Source: a virus
Direction: 5' to 3' (one strand)
DNA length: 23,015 bases
Virus record (IMG/VR): IMGVR_UViG_3300017992_000088
Coordinates: 1 to 23,015 of that record
Shown piece by piece: positions 7,386 to 15,286 of this stretch. Position numbers and translations under genes: made by a program. The notes beneath the pieces were generated by a model. The model ran no database searches and had not been told where the DNA came from. It saw nothing but the letters and a program-made list of their open reading frames with translations. Position 1 is the first letter of the stretch, and each line of letters begins with the position of its first letter.

Positions 7386-7612
7386 ACTGGACGGAACTCT
7401 GCATGATGGTCGCACTCGTTACGCACACCCCGGAGCCGACTGTATGGCGCTACACGATGCGTCAGATCATGGAGCGGGTGAGGGCGCTTCCGGCCCTCAT
7501 GCCGCTCATCAATCCGTTCGCGGCGGGCGACGAATCCGAGAAGCAGAAGCCGCTGACTGATCCGGACGCGATCCGAATGACGATGCGCATGATCGGCGTC
7601 AAATCCCGGTGA
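7382..7612 (+). CDS. Tail assembly chaperone, downstream partner (gpT-like)
   Basis: 76 residues from a GTG at 7382 that overlaps the TGA of the preceding gene. The protein is mostly helical: ELCMMVALVTHTPE, TVWRYTMRQIMERVRALPAL and a C-terminal DAIRMTMRMIGVKSR. It lies immediately before the tape measure gene. Size, overlap, reading frame (-1 with respect to the upstream gene) and position fit the second tail-assembly chaperone. It could be made alone or as a C-terminal extension of the upstream protein by frameshifting; the -1 frame is open for at least 60 bases upstream of the GTG. The assignment is by context. Confidence 0.6.
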   Translation: MNWTELCMMVALVTHTPEPTVWRYTMRQIMERVRALPALMPLINPFAAGDESEKQKPLTDPDAIRMTMRMIGVKSR

Positions 7613-7623
7613 AAGGCTGACTG

Positions 7624-9198
7624 ATGCCGACGATTGCCGAAGCCTATGTCGATATCGGGGCGAAGCTGGACAACCTGCGCAGCGGGCTCGATCGCTCGAT
7701 GTCGATGGTGCGCGGCACGATGTCGAAGATGGGCGGGCTGTTCGTCTCTGGATTCGGCAGCGCCATCACGTCGGCGATGCGCGTCGTTCGCAGCGTCCTG
7801 TCGAACATGCTCAGCTTTGCGATTCGATGGGCCAGGCGCCTGTCGCTCGCGATCGCCGCTGGCCTTGGCATTTCCATCAAGCTCGCGTCAGATGCCGAGC
7901 AGACCTTCAGCAAGTTCAGGCTGGTCATGGGCGACGCGGCCGACGAGGCTGAACGGTTTGCAAAGGCAGTCGGGAGTGAGGTCGGGCGGTCGGTTATCGA
8001 CATCGCGGAAGGGCTGTCCACGTTCCAATCGTTCTTCGTCGGCATGGGTTTCGCATCCGGCGATGCGCTGAAGATGTCGAAGGTGCTCACGCGCCTGTCG
8101 ATCGACTTCGCCAGCTTCAACAACATCTCCGACAGTGAGGCGCTTCAGCGCTTCATCGCAGCGCTATCCGGCTCGGGCGAAGTGCTCGACCGCTTCGGCA
8201 TCAACATCAAGTCGGCGGCGCTCGATCAGGAACTGCTCGCTCGCGGATTCCCGAAGGTGACGCAGGGTGCGACAGAGCAGCAGAAGGCCGTTGCACGGCT
8301 CGGCATCATCTACCGCGCGATGGGCGATCAGGGCGCACTCGGCAACGCCGCTGAGACAGCCGACGAGTTTGCAAACAAGCTCAAGCGGCTTCGGGGCGAG
8401 TTGAAGGATCTCGCGGTCGATATCGGCAAACGCTTCCTCGGCGGTTCCGGCGGCATCATCGATCTGCTTATCCGCGGCATCCAGTACCTGCGCGACCATC
8501 TCGACGCGATCTTTCAGTTTTTCGGTCGCCTGATCGATTGGGTCATCCAGAAGGTGCAGAGCCTGCTCGACTGGCTGCGCAAGCTGTCGATGTTCGACGA
8601 GTACGAAGGCACGTTCTTTCAGAAGTTCGGTGCCGCAGCGGAAACCGCGGCCATCAAGATGAAGTTCGTCATGCTCGGCGCGTGGGATGATGTCATGGCG
8701 GAGATGAACCGCGCCGCGATCGAGCAGATGCCGAACATCATGCAGATGCGGCGCGAGGGTGTCTGGAAATGGGCGACGACCTACGAAGCGACGCCTGAGG
8801 ACTTCATGCGGCGGCAAGTCGATCAACCGCTGGCGGAACTGCGCAAGCTGCGACAGCAACAGCTCGAAGGTGAGCTGATGGGCGTACGGCTGCGGAACCG
8901 GCTGGACATCGCGCGATCCGGCGGAGCGGGTGCTGGACAGCCCGGGGTCATGCCACCAGCGCGACCATCGCTGCCGGCCCTGGAGTTCCCGACGATTTCG
9001 ATGCCGGAGCGTGCAGCCGACATCGGCAAGCAGATCGCCAAAGGCATCATCGACACGATCTCGACGGCGACCGGGGCGTTCAAGTACGGCCAGCAGGACC
9101 GACAGATGCGGCTGCTGGAGACGGTTGCCCGGAAGGCTGACGAACAGGTGGCCGCGACGAATCGCGTACGGCAGGCGGTGGAGGCGCTGAGCACATGA
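7624..9198 (+). CDS. Tail tape measure protein
   Basis: 524 residues from an ATG with an AAAGG site (7612-7616). The N-terminus (AEAYVDIGAKLDNLRSGLDR) is the tape-measure opening helix. A hydrophobic/basic segment follows at roughly residues 50-85, then an ASDAEQTFSKFRLVMGDAADE block typical of phage tape measures with the conserved helical core. DEFANKLKRLRGELKDLAVD is the usual end of that core. A second hydrophobic stretch lies near 275-310, and the C-terminus is a coiled-coil-like helix. The protein sets tail length and is ejected with the DNA. At about 1.5 angstroms per residue it would predict a tail of somewhat under 80 nm, an inference from the family rule. Its stop overlaps the next gene's ATG. 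Confidence 0.9.
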   Translation: MPTIAEAYVDIGAKLDNLRSGLDRSMSMVRGTMSKMGGLFVSGFGSAITSAMRVVRSVLSNMLSFAIRWARRLSLAIAAGLGISIKLASDAEQTFSKFRLVMGDAADEAERFAKAVGSEVGRSVIDIAEGLSTFQSFFVGMGFASGDALKMSKVLTRLSIDFASFNNISDSEALQRFIAALSGSGEVLDRFGINIKSAALDQELLARGFPKVTQGATEQQKAVARLGIIYRAMGDQGALGNAAETADEFANKLKRLRGELKDLAVDIGKRFLGGSGGIIDLLIRGIQYLRDHLDAIFQFFGRLIDWVIQKVQSLLDWLRKLSMFDEYEGTFFQKFGAAAETAAIKMKFVMLGAWDDVMAEMNRAAIEQMPNIMQMRREGVWKWATTYEATPEDFMRRQVDQPLAELRKLRQQQLEGELMGVRLRNRLDIARSGGAGAGQPGVMPPARPSLPALEFPTISMPERAADIGKQIAKGIIDTISTATGAFKYGQQDRQMRLLETVARKADEQVAATNRVRQAVEALST

Positions 9199-10049
9199 CG
9201 CTGATCGCCACAGAACGACCGGCGGAACGACGGATCACCGAATCCGGCGGCAAACGTACCGGGCTCCGCGTGTTCCGGGTGCGCGACGATGCGGGTGCCG
9301 TCGTCACCGAGACCGAGGCCGCTGCCCATCCCGACATCCCGGTACGCGGCACGGTCTACCCTTCGGATAACACGCTTCGCGCCACCGACAAGTCGGTCGA
9401 GCAGGTCAAGGGCGCTGTCTACGTCTTCGATGTTACGATCCTGCACGAGCAGATCCCGCCGCTGCCATCGGCTGAACAGGAGCAGGAGCCCGAGCCGGGC
9501 GAGATTGGCTACACAGAAATCAGCACGTCAGTACGCACCGAGTTCGTCGATGCGTGGCGCCGATTCGCGTCGCCGTCGCTCGGCCTGGTGCCCGACCTTC
9601 ACCCGTACGGGCTCCAGGCGGAGACCGACATCGGGGGCGTGCCGATCGATTCGCGCGGTGAGCCTGTCAGCGTACTGAACATCATCCAGGTGGCGACGAT
9701 CGAAGTAACGGTCGGATTCCCGCCGAACAACGCGCTGATTCGCTCGATCGCAGGTCGCCGCAACTTCAAACCGTACCTCGGGGCGGCGGCTGGCTTCCTG
9801 CTGTACGTCGGTGCCGAATCCACGCGCATCGGTCAGAACCGATGGACCGTTGCGCACGAGTTCTGGTACGACTCGTATGCTCACCTGCGGCAGATCGTCG
9901 CGCGGTGGGAGGACGGCAGCCCGAAGGTCGGCGACGTCACAGATCCGTGGGGGATCAAGACGTACTCGGAAAAGGGCACGCCGGTCTATTGGGTGCAGCC
10001 GTACGTGCAGACGAAAGACTTCAACTTGCTCGGATTGAGGATCACCTGA
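9195..10049 (+). CDS. Phage tail protein of unknown family
   Basis: 284 residues from an ATG overlapping the tape-measure stop. I do not recognise the family. The first 90 residues look like a beta domain (GLRVFRVRDDAGAVVTETEAA, then VKGAVYVFDVTILHE), followed by an acidic E/Q/P linker near residues 92-105, and a larger domain with NIIQVATIEVTVGFPPNNALIRS, YLGAAAGFLLYVGAE and NRWTVAHEFWYDSYAHLRQI. The last part, with a KGTPVYWVQPYV strand, is aromatic-rich. Standard distal-tail (Dit) and Tal motifs are not evident, yet this is the place they should occupy. A distal tail or baseplate role is therefore inferred from position only. Confidence 0.6.
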   Translation: MTLIATERPAERRITESGGKRTGLRVFRVRDDAGAVVTETEAAAHPDIPVRGTVYPSDNTLRATDKSVEQVKGAVYVFDVTILHEQIPPLPSAEQEQEPEPGEIGYTEISTSVRTEFVDAWRRFASPSLGLVPDLHPYGLQAETDIGGVPIDSRGEPVSVLNIIQVATIEVTVGFPPNNALIRSIAGRRNFKPYLGAAAGFLLYVGAESTRIGQNRWTVAHEFWYDSYAHLRQIVARWEDGSPKVGDVTDPWGIKTYSEKGTPVYWVQPYVQTKDFNLLGLRIT

Positions 10050-10897
10050 TGGCAGTCGCAGTCTATCAAAACAACTCCGGTGATTGGGACGATGCCGACA
10101 ACTGGTCCGGCGGCTCCGGCGCTGACGGCAAGCCTGCCAACGATGACGACGTGCTGATCGCATCGGGTACGTACGATTTGGATACGAATGTGACGACCGG
10201 CCTGACCGGCCTGCGCGTGTTCATCGGGCCAGGGTACACCGGCAGCTTCGGCACATCGTCGGCGTACGTCGATCTCGATGGCTCGATCGTGCAGTTCCGC
10301 GGCAGCGGTGATTGCTACCTCACCGGGACGATCACCACGGTCGAGATCTATCAGCTTCTCGCGGGCAAGCAATTCGCGCTCAAGGGCAACGCGAGCACAG
10401 CCGTCGGCGCGCTGTGGATTCTGAACGCTGACGGTGATGTCGATGTCTACGGAAGCGCGGACCTCGACGAACTGTACGTCTACGGCACGAGCACTCCGAC
10501 GGTCACGATCGCGGCATCCGTGACCGGCCTGGACACGATCTACATGGAGACCGGCGACGTCACGACGTCGAGCTCGGTCGCCACGGCCAGCGCCCGCCAA
10601 CTCGTTGTCGTTCGAGGCGGGCTGCTCACGGTGGATGGTGCCGCCGAGCTCGATTACGTCATCGTCGGCGGCGGCGGGGTTGTGGCGTGGAACAGCAGCG
10701 GCAAGATCGACGAACTGCTGCTAATCGAGAAGGACGGGTACTTCGACGGGCGATCGAATCAGAACTCCGGCGTCGTCATTGATGCTGACATTCTCTGCCC
10801 GGGCGGCACGCTGGATCTTCGCAACGGCATCATCGGCTGGACGCTCAGCGACCACACGAACAAGGGCGGCCGGTACTACGAACCTCTCGGCGTGTAG
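10049..10897 (+). CDS. Beta-rich, probably beta-helical tail fibre/adhesin-like protein
   Basis: 282 residues from an ATG overlapping the previous stop. The N-terminus has SGDWDDADNWSGG followed by DDDVLIASG, the G-x-W-x(4)-N-W ... D-x-V-x-I opening found in many secreted beta-helix and autotransporter-like proteins, common in planctomycetes and other marine bacteria. The rest is a run of short strands with Gly, Asp, Thr and Val at regular spacing (for example VEIYQLLAGKQFALKG, ALWILNADGDVDVYGSADL, LDELYVYG), consistent with stacked beta coils. No enzyme motif is seen. Its place between the tail protein and a C1q-tipped fibre suggests a host-binding or fibre component. The family is not identified. 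Confidence 0.6.
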   Translation: MAVAVYQNNSGDWDDADNWSGGSGADGKPANDDDVLIASGTYDLDTNVTTGLTGLRVFIGPGYTGSFGTSSAYVDLDGSIVQFRGSGDCYLTGTITTVEIYQLLAGKQFALKGNASTAVGALWILNADGDVDVYGSADLDELYVYGTSTPTVTIAASVTGLDTIYMETGDVTTSSSVATASARQLVVVRGGLLTVDGAAELDYVIVGGGGVVAWNSSGKIDELLLIEKDGYFDGRSNQNSGVVIDADILCPGGTLDLRNGIIGWTLSDHTNKGGRYYEPLGV

Positions 10898-10900
10898 CGC

Positions 10901-12454
10901 ATGAAGCTCCCTCGCATCAGACACGGCATCGGCATCTTGTCCGCGGCGCTCATCAACGGGATCAGCGCCGCGATCGAGTCGGTGCACGGCCGCGTCGAAG
11001 CGCTGGAGAAGGTAGAGAAGGCGCGTCGCCATCCGGTGACAAAGCGAATCATCGTGAAGATCACCGATGCGCAGCTCAGCGGCAGCATCTACGAGCACTC
11101 ATGGGTCGAACAGATCTGGGATGATTCCGCCGACGAGTTCATTGACAAAACGGGCGGGTTGACATCGACGACCGGAACGGACGACTTCGCCCAGCCGGCA
11201 TACCAGTCTGACGGCGGGCGGTGCGAGGGCCAGCCGGTCATCCTGATGAACTACTCGCAAGGCGACGAAGCCGATCTTGTGCGGTGGTTCGAGCCGGTAT
11301 GCTACGGCCGCGTCGTCGCGGGCAAGATCACGAGCAACAACGGCGGAGGGTCAAACACGACGTACGATGCCGAGGCCGTGAACGACAGCGAGTTGTCAGT
11401 GACTGGCGCGACGCCGGTCAACCGGATCGTTTCCACGGCGGACATCAACTGGGCCGCTGCGGCGGTCGATGATCTCTGTCTGTTTCTGGTGGCAGCCGAC
11501 GGCACGGTGAGCCTGTGGGTCGCGGAGACGGCTTCAGTTGACGAGTGCGACGACGACAATGTGAGCAGCGCGGAGGCGTTCACGACCGACAACTCGATCG
11601 TGCGCGTCAACGGTGCTGGCCGCGTCGTGCAGCAGTCGGGTGTGACGATTGACGATAGCGACAATCTGGCGGGCATCAACGATGCAGACGTGGGGGGCAC
11701 GCTATCGGTAGACACGATGACCGAGTCCACCGCGGACGCGGGCATTACAGCCGAGAGCGTGGGATTGAAGGACGGGAATGCCAGTCTCGGTGACGGCAAA
11801 GGTCTGTTGTTGGGCGATGATGAAGATGGCAGGATATACGAGTCCGGTGGCAACCTCGTTATTGAGCAGGCGACCGACGCGAAAGACATCATTCTCGCCC
11901 TTGGATCAGGGGACCCACAGTGGGAGATCACCTTCGACGAGAGTGCCAAGCAGATCGTCAGTTCATCCGGAGAGTTCGACTTCGACGATGACGATGTACT
12001 GACGAGTGGCATCGTGCAGGGCAAGACGGGCGCGTTCTTCGCGTACCGCAACGCGGCGCTGACGCTGGTGAACGGCGCAAACACCACGCTCGATTGCGAC
12101 ACCGAGGTGTTTGACTCCGAAGGCTGGTTCAATACGACCACGCATCGCTATACGCCGCTGATCGAGGGCTACTACTACATCGTTGCGTGCGTCGGCATCG
12201 TTAGTCTGAATAACGCGAAGCGGCTTGTCGCCGTCATCGAAAAGAACGGCGTGCAATACGCTACGCCGTACGGAATCTCGACCGGCGTGTCCACGTACCA
12301 CTATGCCGCAGCTCCGGCGCTGGTCTACATGAACGGCAGCACCGACTATCTGGAGCCGACCGGGTATCACAACAACGGCTCGGACCGCTCGGCGGTGGTG
12401 GGGACGAGCCCGTACGTGACGTATATGTTTGGATGGCTTGCGAGGGCTGCGTGA
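10901..12454 (+). CDS. Tail fibre / receptor-binding protein with C-terminal C1q-like domain
   Basis: 517 residues. The N-terminus contains a short helical, possibly trimeric coiled-coil region (ALINGISAAIESVHGRVEAL, 17-36). The middle (about 50-370) is Gly/Asp/Thr-rich with fibre-like segments such as VVQQSGVTIDDSDNLAGI and a knot of repeated D/G/S turns. Residues 377-517 form a C1q/TNF-like jelly roll: it begins FFAYRNAA, has EGWFNTTTHRYTPLIEGYYY at its centre, then LVAVIEKNGVQY, an ALVYMNGSTDYL strand pair and a final VTYMFGWLARA strand. C1q-like tips occur on phage fibres and bind receptors as trimers. The ATG lies 4 bases after the previous stop, without a clear ribosome binding site, so translation is probably coupled. 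Host receptor unknown. Confidence 0.75.
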   Translation: MKLPRIRHGIGILSAALINGISAAIESVHGRVEALEKVEKARRHPVTKRIIVKITDAQLSGSIYEHSWVEQIWDDSADEFIDKTGGLTSTTGTDDFAQPAYQSDGGRCEGQPVILMNYSQGDEADLVRWFEPVCYGRVVAGKITSNNGGGSNTTYDAEAVNDSELSVTGATPVNRIVSTADINWAAAAVDDLCLFLVAADGTVSLWVAETASVDECDDDNVSSAEAFTTDNSIVRVNGAGRVVQQSGVTIDDSDNLAGINDADVGGTLSVDTMTESTADAGITAESVGLKDGNASLGDGKGLLLGDDEDGRIYESGGNLVIEQATDAKDIILALGSGDPQWEITFDESAKQIVSSSGEFDFDDDDVLTSGIVQGKTGAFFAYRNAALTLVNGANTTLDCDTEVFDSEGWFNTTTHRYTPLIEGYYYIVACVGIVSLNNAKRLVAVIEKNGVQYATPYGISTGVSTYHYAAAPALVYMNGSTDYLEPTGYHNNGSDRSAVVGTSPYVTYMFGWLARAA

Positions 12455-12969
12455 TGAGCAAGTGCGACGATTGCCTATTCCGACACGAACGAGACGATGG
12501 CGCGTTCATCTGCCTGGATGCGGAGGCGTGTAAAGAAGCGCGGGACGCGGCGACGGCACCGTTGCGCGCGCAGCTTGCCGAGGCGCAGGCCGCCGAGCGA
12601 ACGCGGCGCGAAGCGGCGAAGGCCGAGGAGGAGCGTCGCCATCAGGAAGCGATCACCGCCGAGCGCGCGCGGCAGGCGGAGGCGGCGCAGGCGGAAGCCG
12701 ACGCGATTGCAGCCTACGAGGCGGCGATTGCACCGTTGCAGGATGAGATTGCCGCGCCGTTTCAGTACGAGCCGCCGGATGATCTCGAGGAGTGCGATTT
12801 CTGGCAGGCGTGGCGCGAGCAGCCGGAGGTTCGTGTCGCGCGCCTGGAGGCGGAGCTGGCCGAGTTGCAGGAAAGCGAGGAGCAGCGTATTGCCCGGATG
12901 GTCGATGCGCGTGTCGCGGCGGCGCTCGCGGCTCGCGTGCCCCCGACTTCCGGGGGTGGGGGTGGCTGA
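12454..12969 (+). CDS. Zinc-ribbon-like Cys cluster plus long coiled coil, unknown function
   Basis: 171 residues from an ATG that overlaps the fibre stop; an in-frame ATG at 12433 would add seven residues (MACEGCV) inside the fibre gene. The N-terminus reads CDDCLFRHERDDGAFICLDAEAC, four cysteines that could bind one metal. Residues ~28-95 are an almost uninterrupted Ala/Glu/Arg/Gln helix, a strong coiled-coil, followed by PFQYEPPDD, a short acidic/aromatic linker with FWQAWREQPE, and another coiled-coil (RLEAELAELQESEEQR). It ends in a glycine run. I do not recognise a family. Being in the tail-fibre region it may be a fibre accessory or assembly protein. Confidence 0.6.
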   Translation: MSKCDDCLFRHERDDGAFICLDAEACKEARDAATAPLRAQLAEAQAAERTRREAAKAEEERRHQEAITAERARQAEAAQAEADAIAAYEAAIAPLQDEIAAPFQYEPPDDLEECDFWQAWREQPEVRVARLEAELAELQESEEQRIARMVDARVAAALAARVPPTSGGGGG

Positions 12970-13715
12970 TGCCGGGCAACTTCAAGCGGCTATCGGGACA
13001 AAGCGACTTCCTCGTCACGGGCAGCGGCGCGTTCTGCGATACGTGCTGCGAAACGAACGAGTGGTATCGGTTCGACAAGTGTCCAACTGATCCGGGGTCA
13101 CCGCCGTCGAACACGATCTACATACCGCGCGAGTTGGGCGACTATCCCGACAATTGGGTTATCGTCGTCGATGGCGTGTGCTTCTACGAGATCCACGTCG
13201 TCGATGCGCTGCCAGCGGGCGCGACGGTCGTGTATGGCTATGACGCCGAGTACGATTCATGCCGCGATTGCGTGGAAGAACCAGACCCGATGATCGAGGA
13301 ATGCGATTGCGATGGTTGCCCGACAGCGTATTGGGTTGAGATCAGCGATGCGGAATTCGAGTGCCCCGGGCCGCCCGCCTGCACGTACGGGCCGTTCAGC
13401 GACACAGTGGTCGTCGAACTGATCCAGACCGGACCACCGATATGCACGTACGAGTTCGAGGAAGATGACCCGCCATCTGCGGAGGACTACACGTCGCTCG
13501 TCTGGCTATCGTGCTATCTCAAAGGATCGGCGTTCGTGTGGGATTGCATGTACGAATGGACGCAGTACGATCCGCCGAGTTGTAGCTTCCCGATCGCGCC
13601 GAACTTCGAAGTGTCGCCCGCGATCACACAATGCCCGCCGACACAGCCATACCCATACGTCGCCGGATCGGCTGGCACATGTACGTACGTTAGCGGAACG
13701 CTTCGCGTGTACTGA
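12969..13715 (+). CDS. Cysteine-rich protein downstream of the tail fibre, unknown function
   Basis: 248 residues from an ATG overlapping the previous stop. Eighteen cysteines are spread along the chain, many as short pairs (FCDTCCETN, SCRDC, ECDCDGCP), together with many Pro, Tyr, Asp and Glu and almost no Lys. No signal peptide or membrane helix is present. The cysteine spacing suggests metal binding or a disulfide-stabilised particle protein rather than an enzyme. A small beta-hairpin-like alternation (NWVIVVDGVCFYEIHVVDAL) precedes the cysteine-rich half. It lies in the same operon as the fibre and the following cysteine-rich gene. Structural or fibre-associated roles are inference. Confidence 0.6.
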   Translation: MPGNFKRLSGQSDFLVTGSGAFCDTCCETNEWYRFDKCPTDPGSPPSNTIYIPRELGDYPDNWVIVVDGVCFYEIHVVDALPAGATVVYGYDAEYDSCRDCVEEPDPMIEECDCDGCPTAYWVEISDAEFECPGPPACTYGPFSDTVVVELIQTGPPICTYEFEEDDPPSAEDYTSLVWLSCYLKGSAFVWDCMYEWTQYDPPSCSFPIAPNFEVSPAITQCPPTQPYPYVAGSAGTCTYVSGTLRVY

Positions 13716-14101
13716 TGGTCAAGATTCCGTGCCGACATTGGGTGTATCAGGAAGCGTTGCACGCGTGCGGCGCTGGCGTGTGCGCGCTGAAGCTGTTCGG
13801 CGGTCGCCCATCGTTCGGCGTGTGTCTAAAGGCATGCGATCGGCTGGACATCGACAGCGAAACGCGAGCCGAGTTGATCGAGCAGGTACGCGGGCAAGCG
13901 CTGCCGTTGGATGTCCCGTGGTTGGTTCAGCGGATGAGGACGTGCGGCGCGTGCGACAAGTCTGACTGCCCGGCCAAGCGACTCAGCCGGTGTCACCTTC
14001 AGCGCTGGCTTGCCAAGCCGGACGCGTGCTGTCCCGACGATCCGCCGCGATGGCGGCCGGTCAATCCGGCTTCGGGACCGGATCAATCGGACGCTGCCTG
14101 A
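13715..14101 (+). CDS. Small cysteine-rich, probably metal-binding protein
   Basis: 128 residues from an ATG that overlaps the preceding TGA. Cysteines occur as PCRHWVYQEALHACGAGVC, FGVCLKAC, RTCGACDKSDCP, RC and ACC, giving about a dozen in a short, basic/acidic mixed protein with no membrane segment. The pattern around RTCGACDKSDCP resembles a C-x2-C-x4-C zinc-type site. I do not recognise the family. It is the last gene of the rightward structural operon. Its final 41 bases overlap the 3' end of the leftward pseudopilin gene, with no terminator between them. Confidence 0.6.
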   Translation: MVKIPCRHWVYQEALHACGAGVCALKLFGGRPSFGVCLKACDRLDIDSETRAELIEQVRGQALPLDVPWLVQRMRTCGACDKSDCPAKRLSRCHLQRWLAKPDACCPDDPPRWRPVNPASGPDQSDAA

Positions 14102-15083
14102 CGCTGGCGATGCCCGTGTAGCGGTTGAAGTACACGAGGCGGCCTGTGTCGCGGATGATCCCGCGACGGAAGTAAAGGCTGCCGACATCGGTGGAGCCGA
14201 TAAGTTCCTCATAACCGACATCGGTCGCCCAATCCTCGGTCGCCCGCTCCGCAGCGTCGACGCGGTCGTAGATCGCCAGCGACGACGCGATCGTGACAAG
14301 CACTTCCTCGCCGTCGTAGAGCTGGACGAAGAGATCGGCGGCACTCGCCACCGGCAGATCGCGCGGGATGTATTCGATGCCTCGGAAGCTCTGACGCACG
14401 TCCTGAGGGCCTCGCGGGTTCCAGTCGACCCATGCGCCCATCGTGTCGCTGGCGGAGTTGCGGCTGAGCGTGGCCCCGTCGGGGCCGTACATGATGGCGA
14501 GGACGACGCCCCGACGCTCGCCCTGAATCGGCAGCGTGCCGGCCTCGGCGAGGTTGATCTGCGTCAACCACGTGAAGTCGGCGTCGTAGTTGCCGCCGAT
14601 ATCATGGTAGTTGGGGGTGGCTATCCCGATGCCTGCCGGAAGCTTGATGGCGCGTAATGTCGGGACCGGAACGAAGCGGTCGGCAGTCCGCCAGATCGAA
14701 TCGTAGCGCTCGGTTTCGGCGTGCTGGCAGATGACGGCCTCGATGTACTGCTCATCATCATCCAGGCGGGGCCTGAACGCCACGAGGGCGAGATCGTTGG
14801 ACTTCATCGCGTGTGCCCGGGCGTGGTCAAGCGTGGATGAGATCGTATTCACCGCGAGCGCCATCCGGCTGCTGTCGCTGATCGCGCGTACGCTTGTGAC
14901 AGTCAGCGTTGCGAGCACGGCGATGATCGCCATGACGACGAGCAGCTCAATCAGCGTGAAGCCGCGGCGCCGATTCCAGATCGCCGGGCGGCGTGCGCCG
15001 AACAGATGTACGTCGAACCGTGACCGGCCGAGCCATAGGCCGAACGCCAGCACGGCCAGGAAGAATGCGAGTGCGTAGATCAT
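14061..15083 (-). CDS. Type II secretion-like pseudopilin (GspH/prepilin family) with a long leader
   Basis: 340 residues. The start ATG (15081-15083) has a GAGAGGTGG site just upstream and overlaps the stop of the HTH gene. GFTLIELLVVMAIIAVLATL at 41-60 is a textbook prepilin cleavage site and N-terminal transmembrane helix, with the conserved Glu5 at residue 46; a prepilin peptidase would cut after Gly41. The leader is 41 residues and carries its own hydrophobic helix (about 2-19), whereas prepilin leaders are normally short and polar. The rest is a mixed alpha/beta domain ending in strands (GSLYFRRGIIRD, LVYFNRYTGIASV) like GspH minor pseudopilins. Pseudopilins build periplasmic pilus-like fibres. 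One in a phage accessory operon is unexpected; it could alter a host pilus or secretion machine, or be a captured host gene. Confidence 0.78.
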   Translation of the reverse strand: MIYALAFFLAVLAFGLWLGRSRFDVHLFGARRPAIWNRRRGFTLIELLVVMAIIAVLATLTVTSVRAISDSSRMALAVNTISSTLDHARAHAMKSNDLALVAFRPRLDDDEQYIEAVICQHAETERYDSIWRTADRFVPVPTLRAIKLPAGIGIATPNYHDIGGNYDADFTWLTQINLAEAGTLPIQGERRGVVLAIMYGPDGATLSRNSASDTMGAWVDWNPRGPQDVRQSFRGIEYIPRDLPVASAADLFVQLYDGEEVLVTIASSLAIYDRVDAAERATEDWATDVGYEELIGSTDVGSLYFRRGIIRDTGRLVYFNRYTGIASVRQRPIDPVPKPD

Positions 15084-15286
15084 CGTCCACCTCTCGTCCG
15101 AAGTTCGATGTCGAGGATGTCCAGAATCACGCCGAGCCGCAGCGTCGTCGTGTCCTGCCGGCCGGCGAGGAACTTGAGGATCGTCTGCCGGTTCGCTACG
15201 CCGCTCTGATGTACCTGCTCGGCGAGCCAGTAGTGCGAACGCTGGAGCTTGTCGAGTCGGTCCTGTATCGCTTCGCGGATGTTCAT
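15080..15286 (-). CDS. Small helix-turn-helix protein, Cro/C1-like
   Basis: 68 residues. The ATG (15284-15286) overlaps the stop of the pentapeptide-repeat gene and is preceded by AAAGGAGC. The sequence [20 protein letters not shown], then [20 protein letters not shown] is typical of lambda-repressor-like HTH domains: a first helix, a LAEQV helix, a turn, a recognition helix and a following helix that ends in the LDIEL segment. It is almost all domain, with no extra dimer or protease domain. It is coupled to the pseudopilin by a further ATGA overlap. Likely role: repressing or tuning its own operon or the neighbouring divergent promoters. Whether it is the lysogeny repressor or a Cro-type regulator cannot be told. 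Confidence 0.7.
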   Translation of the reverse strand: MNIREAIQDRLDKLQRSHYWLAEQVHQSGVANRQTILKFLAGRQDTTTLRLGVILDILDIELRTRGGR

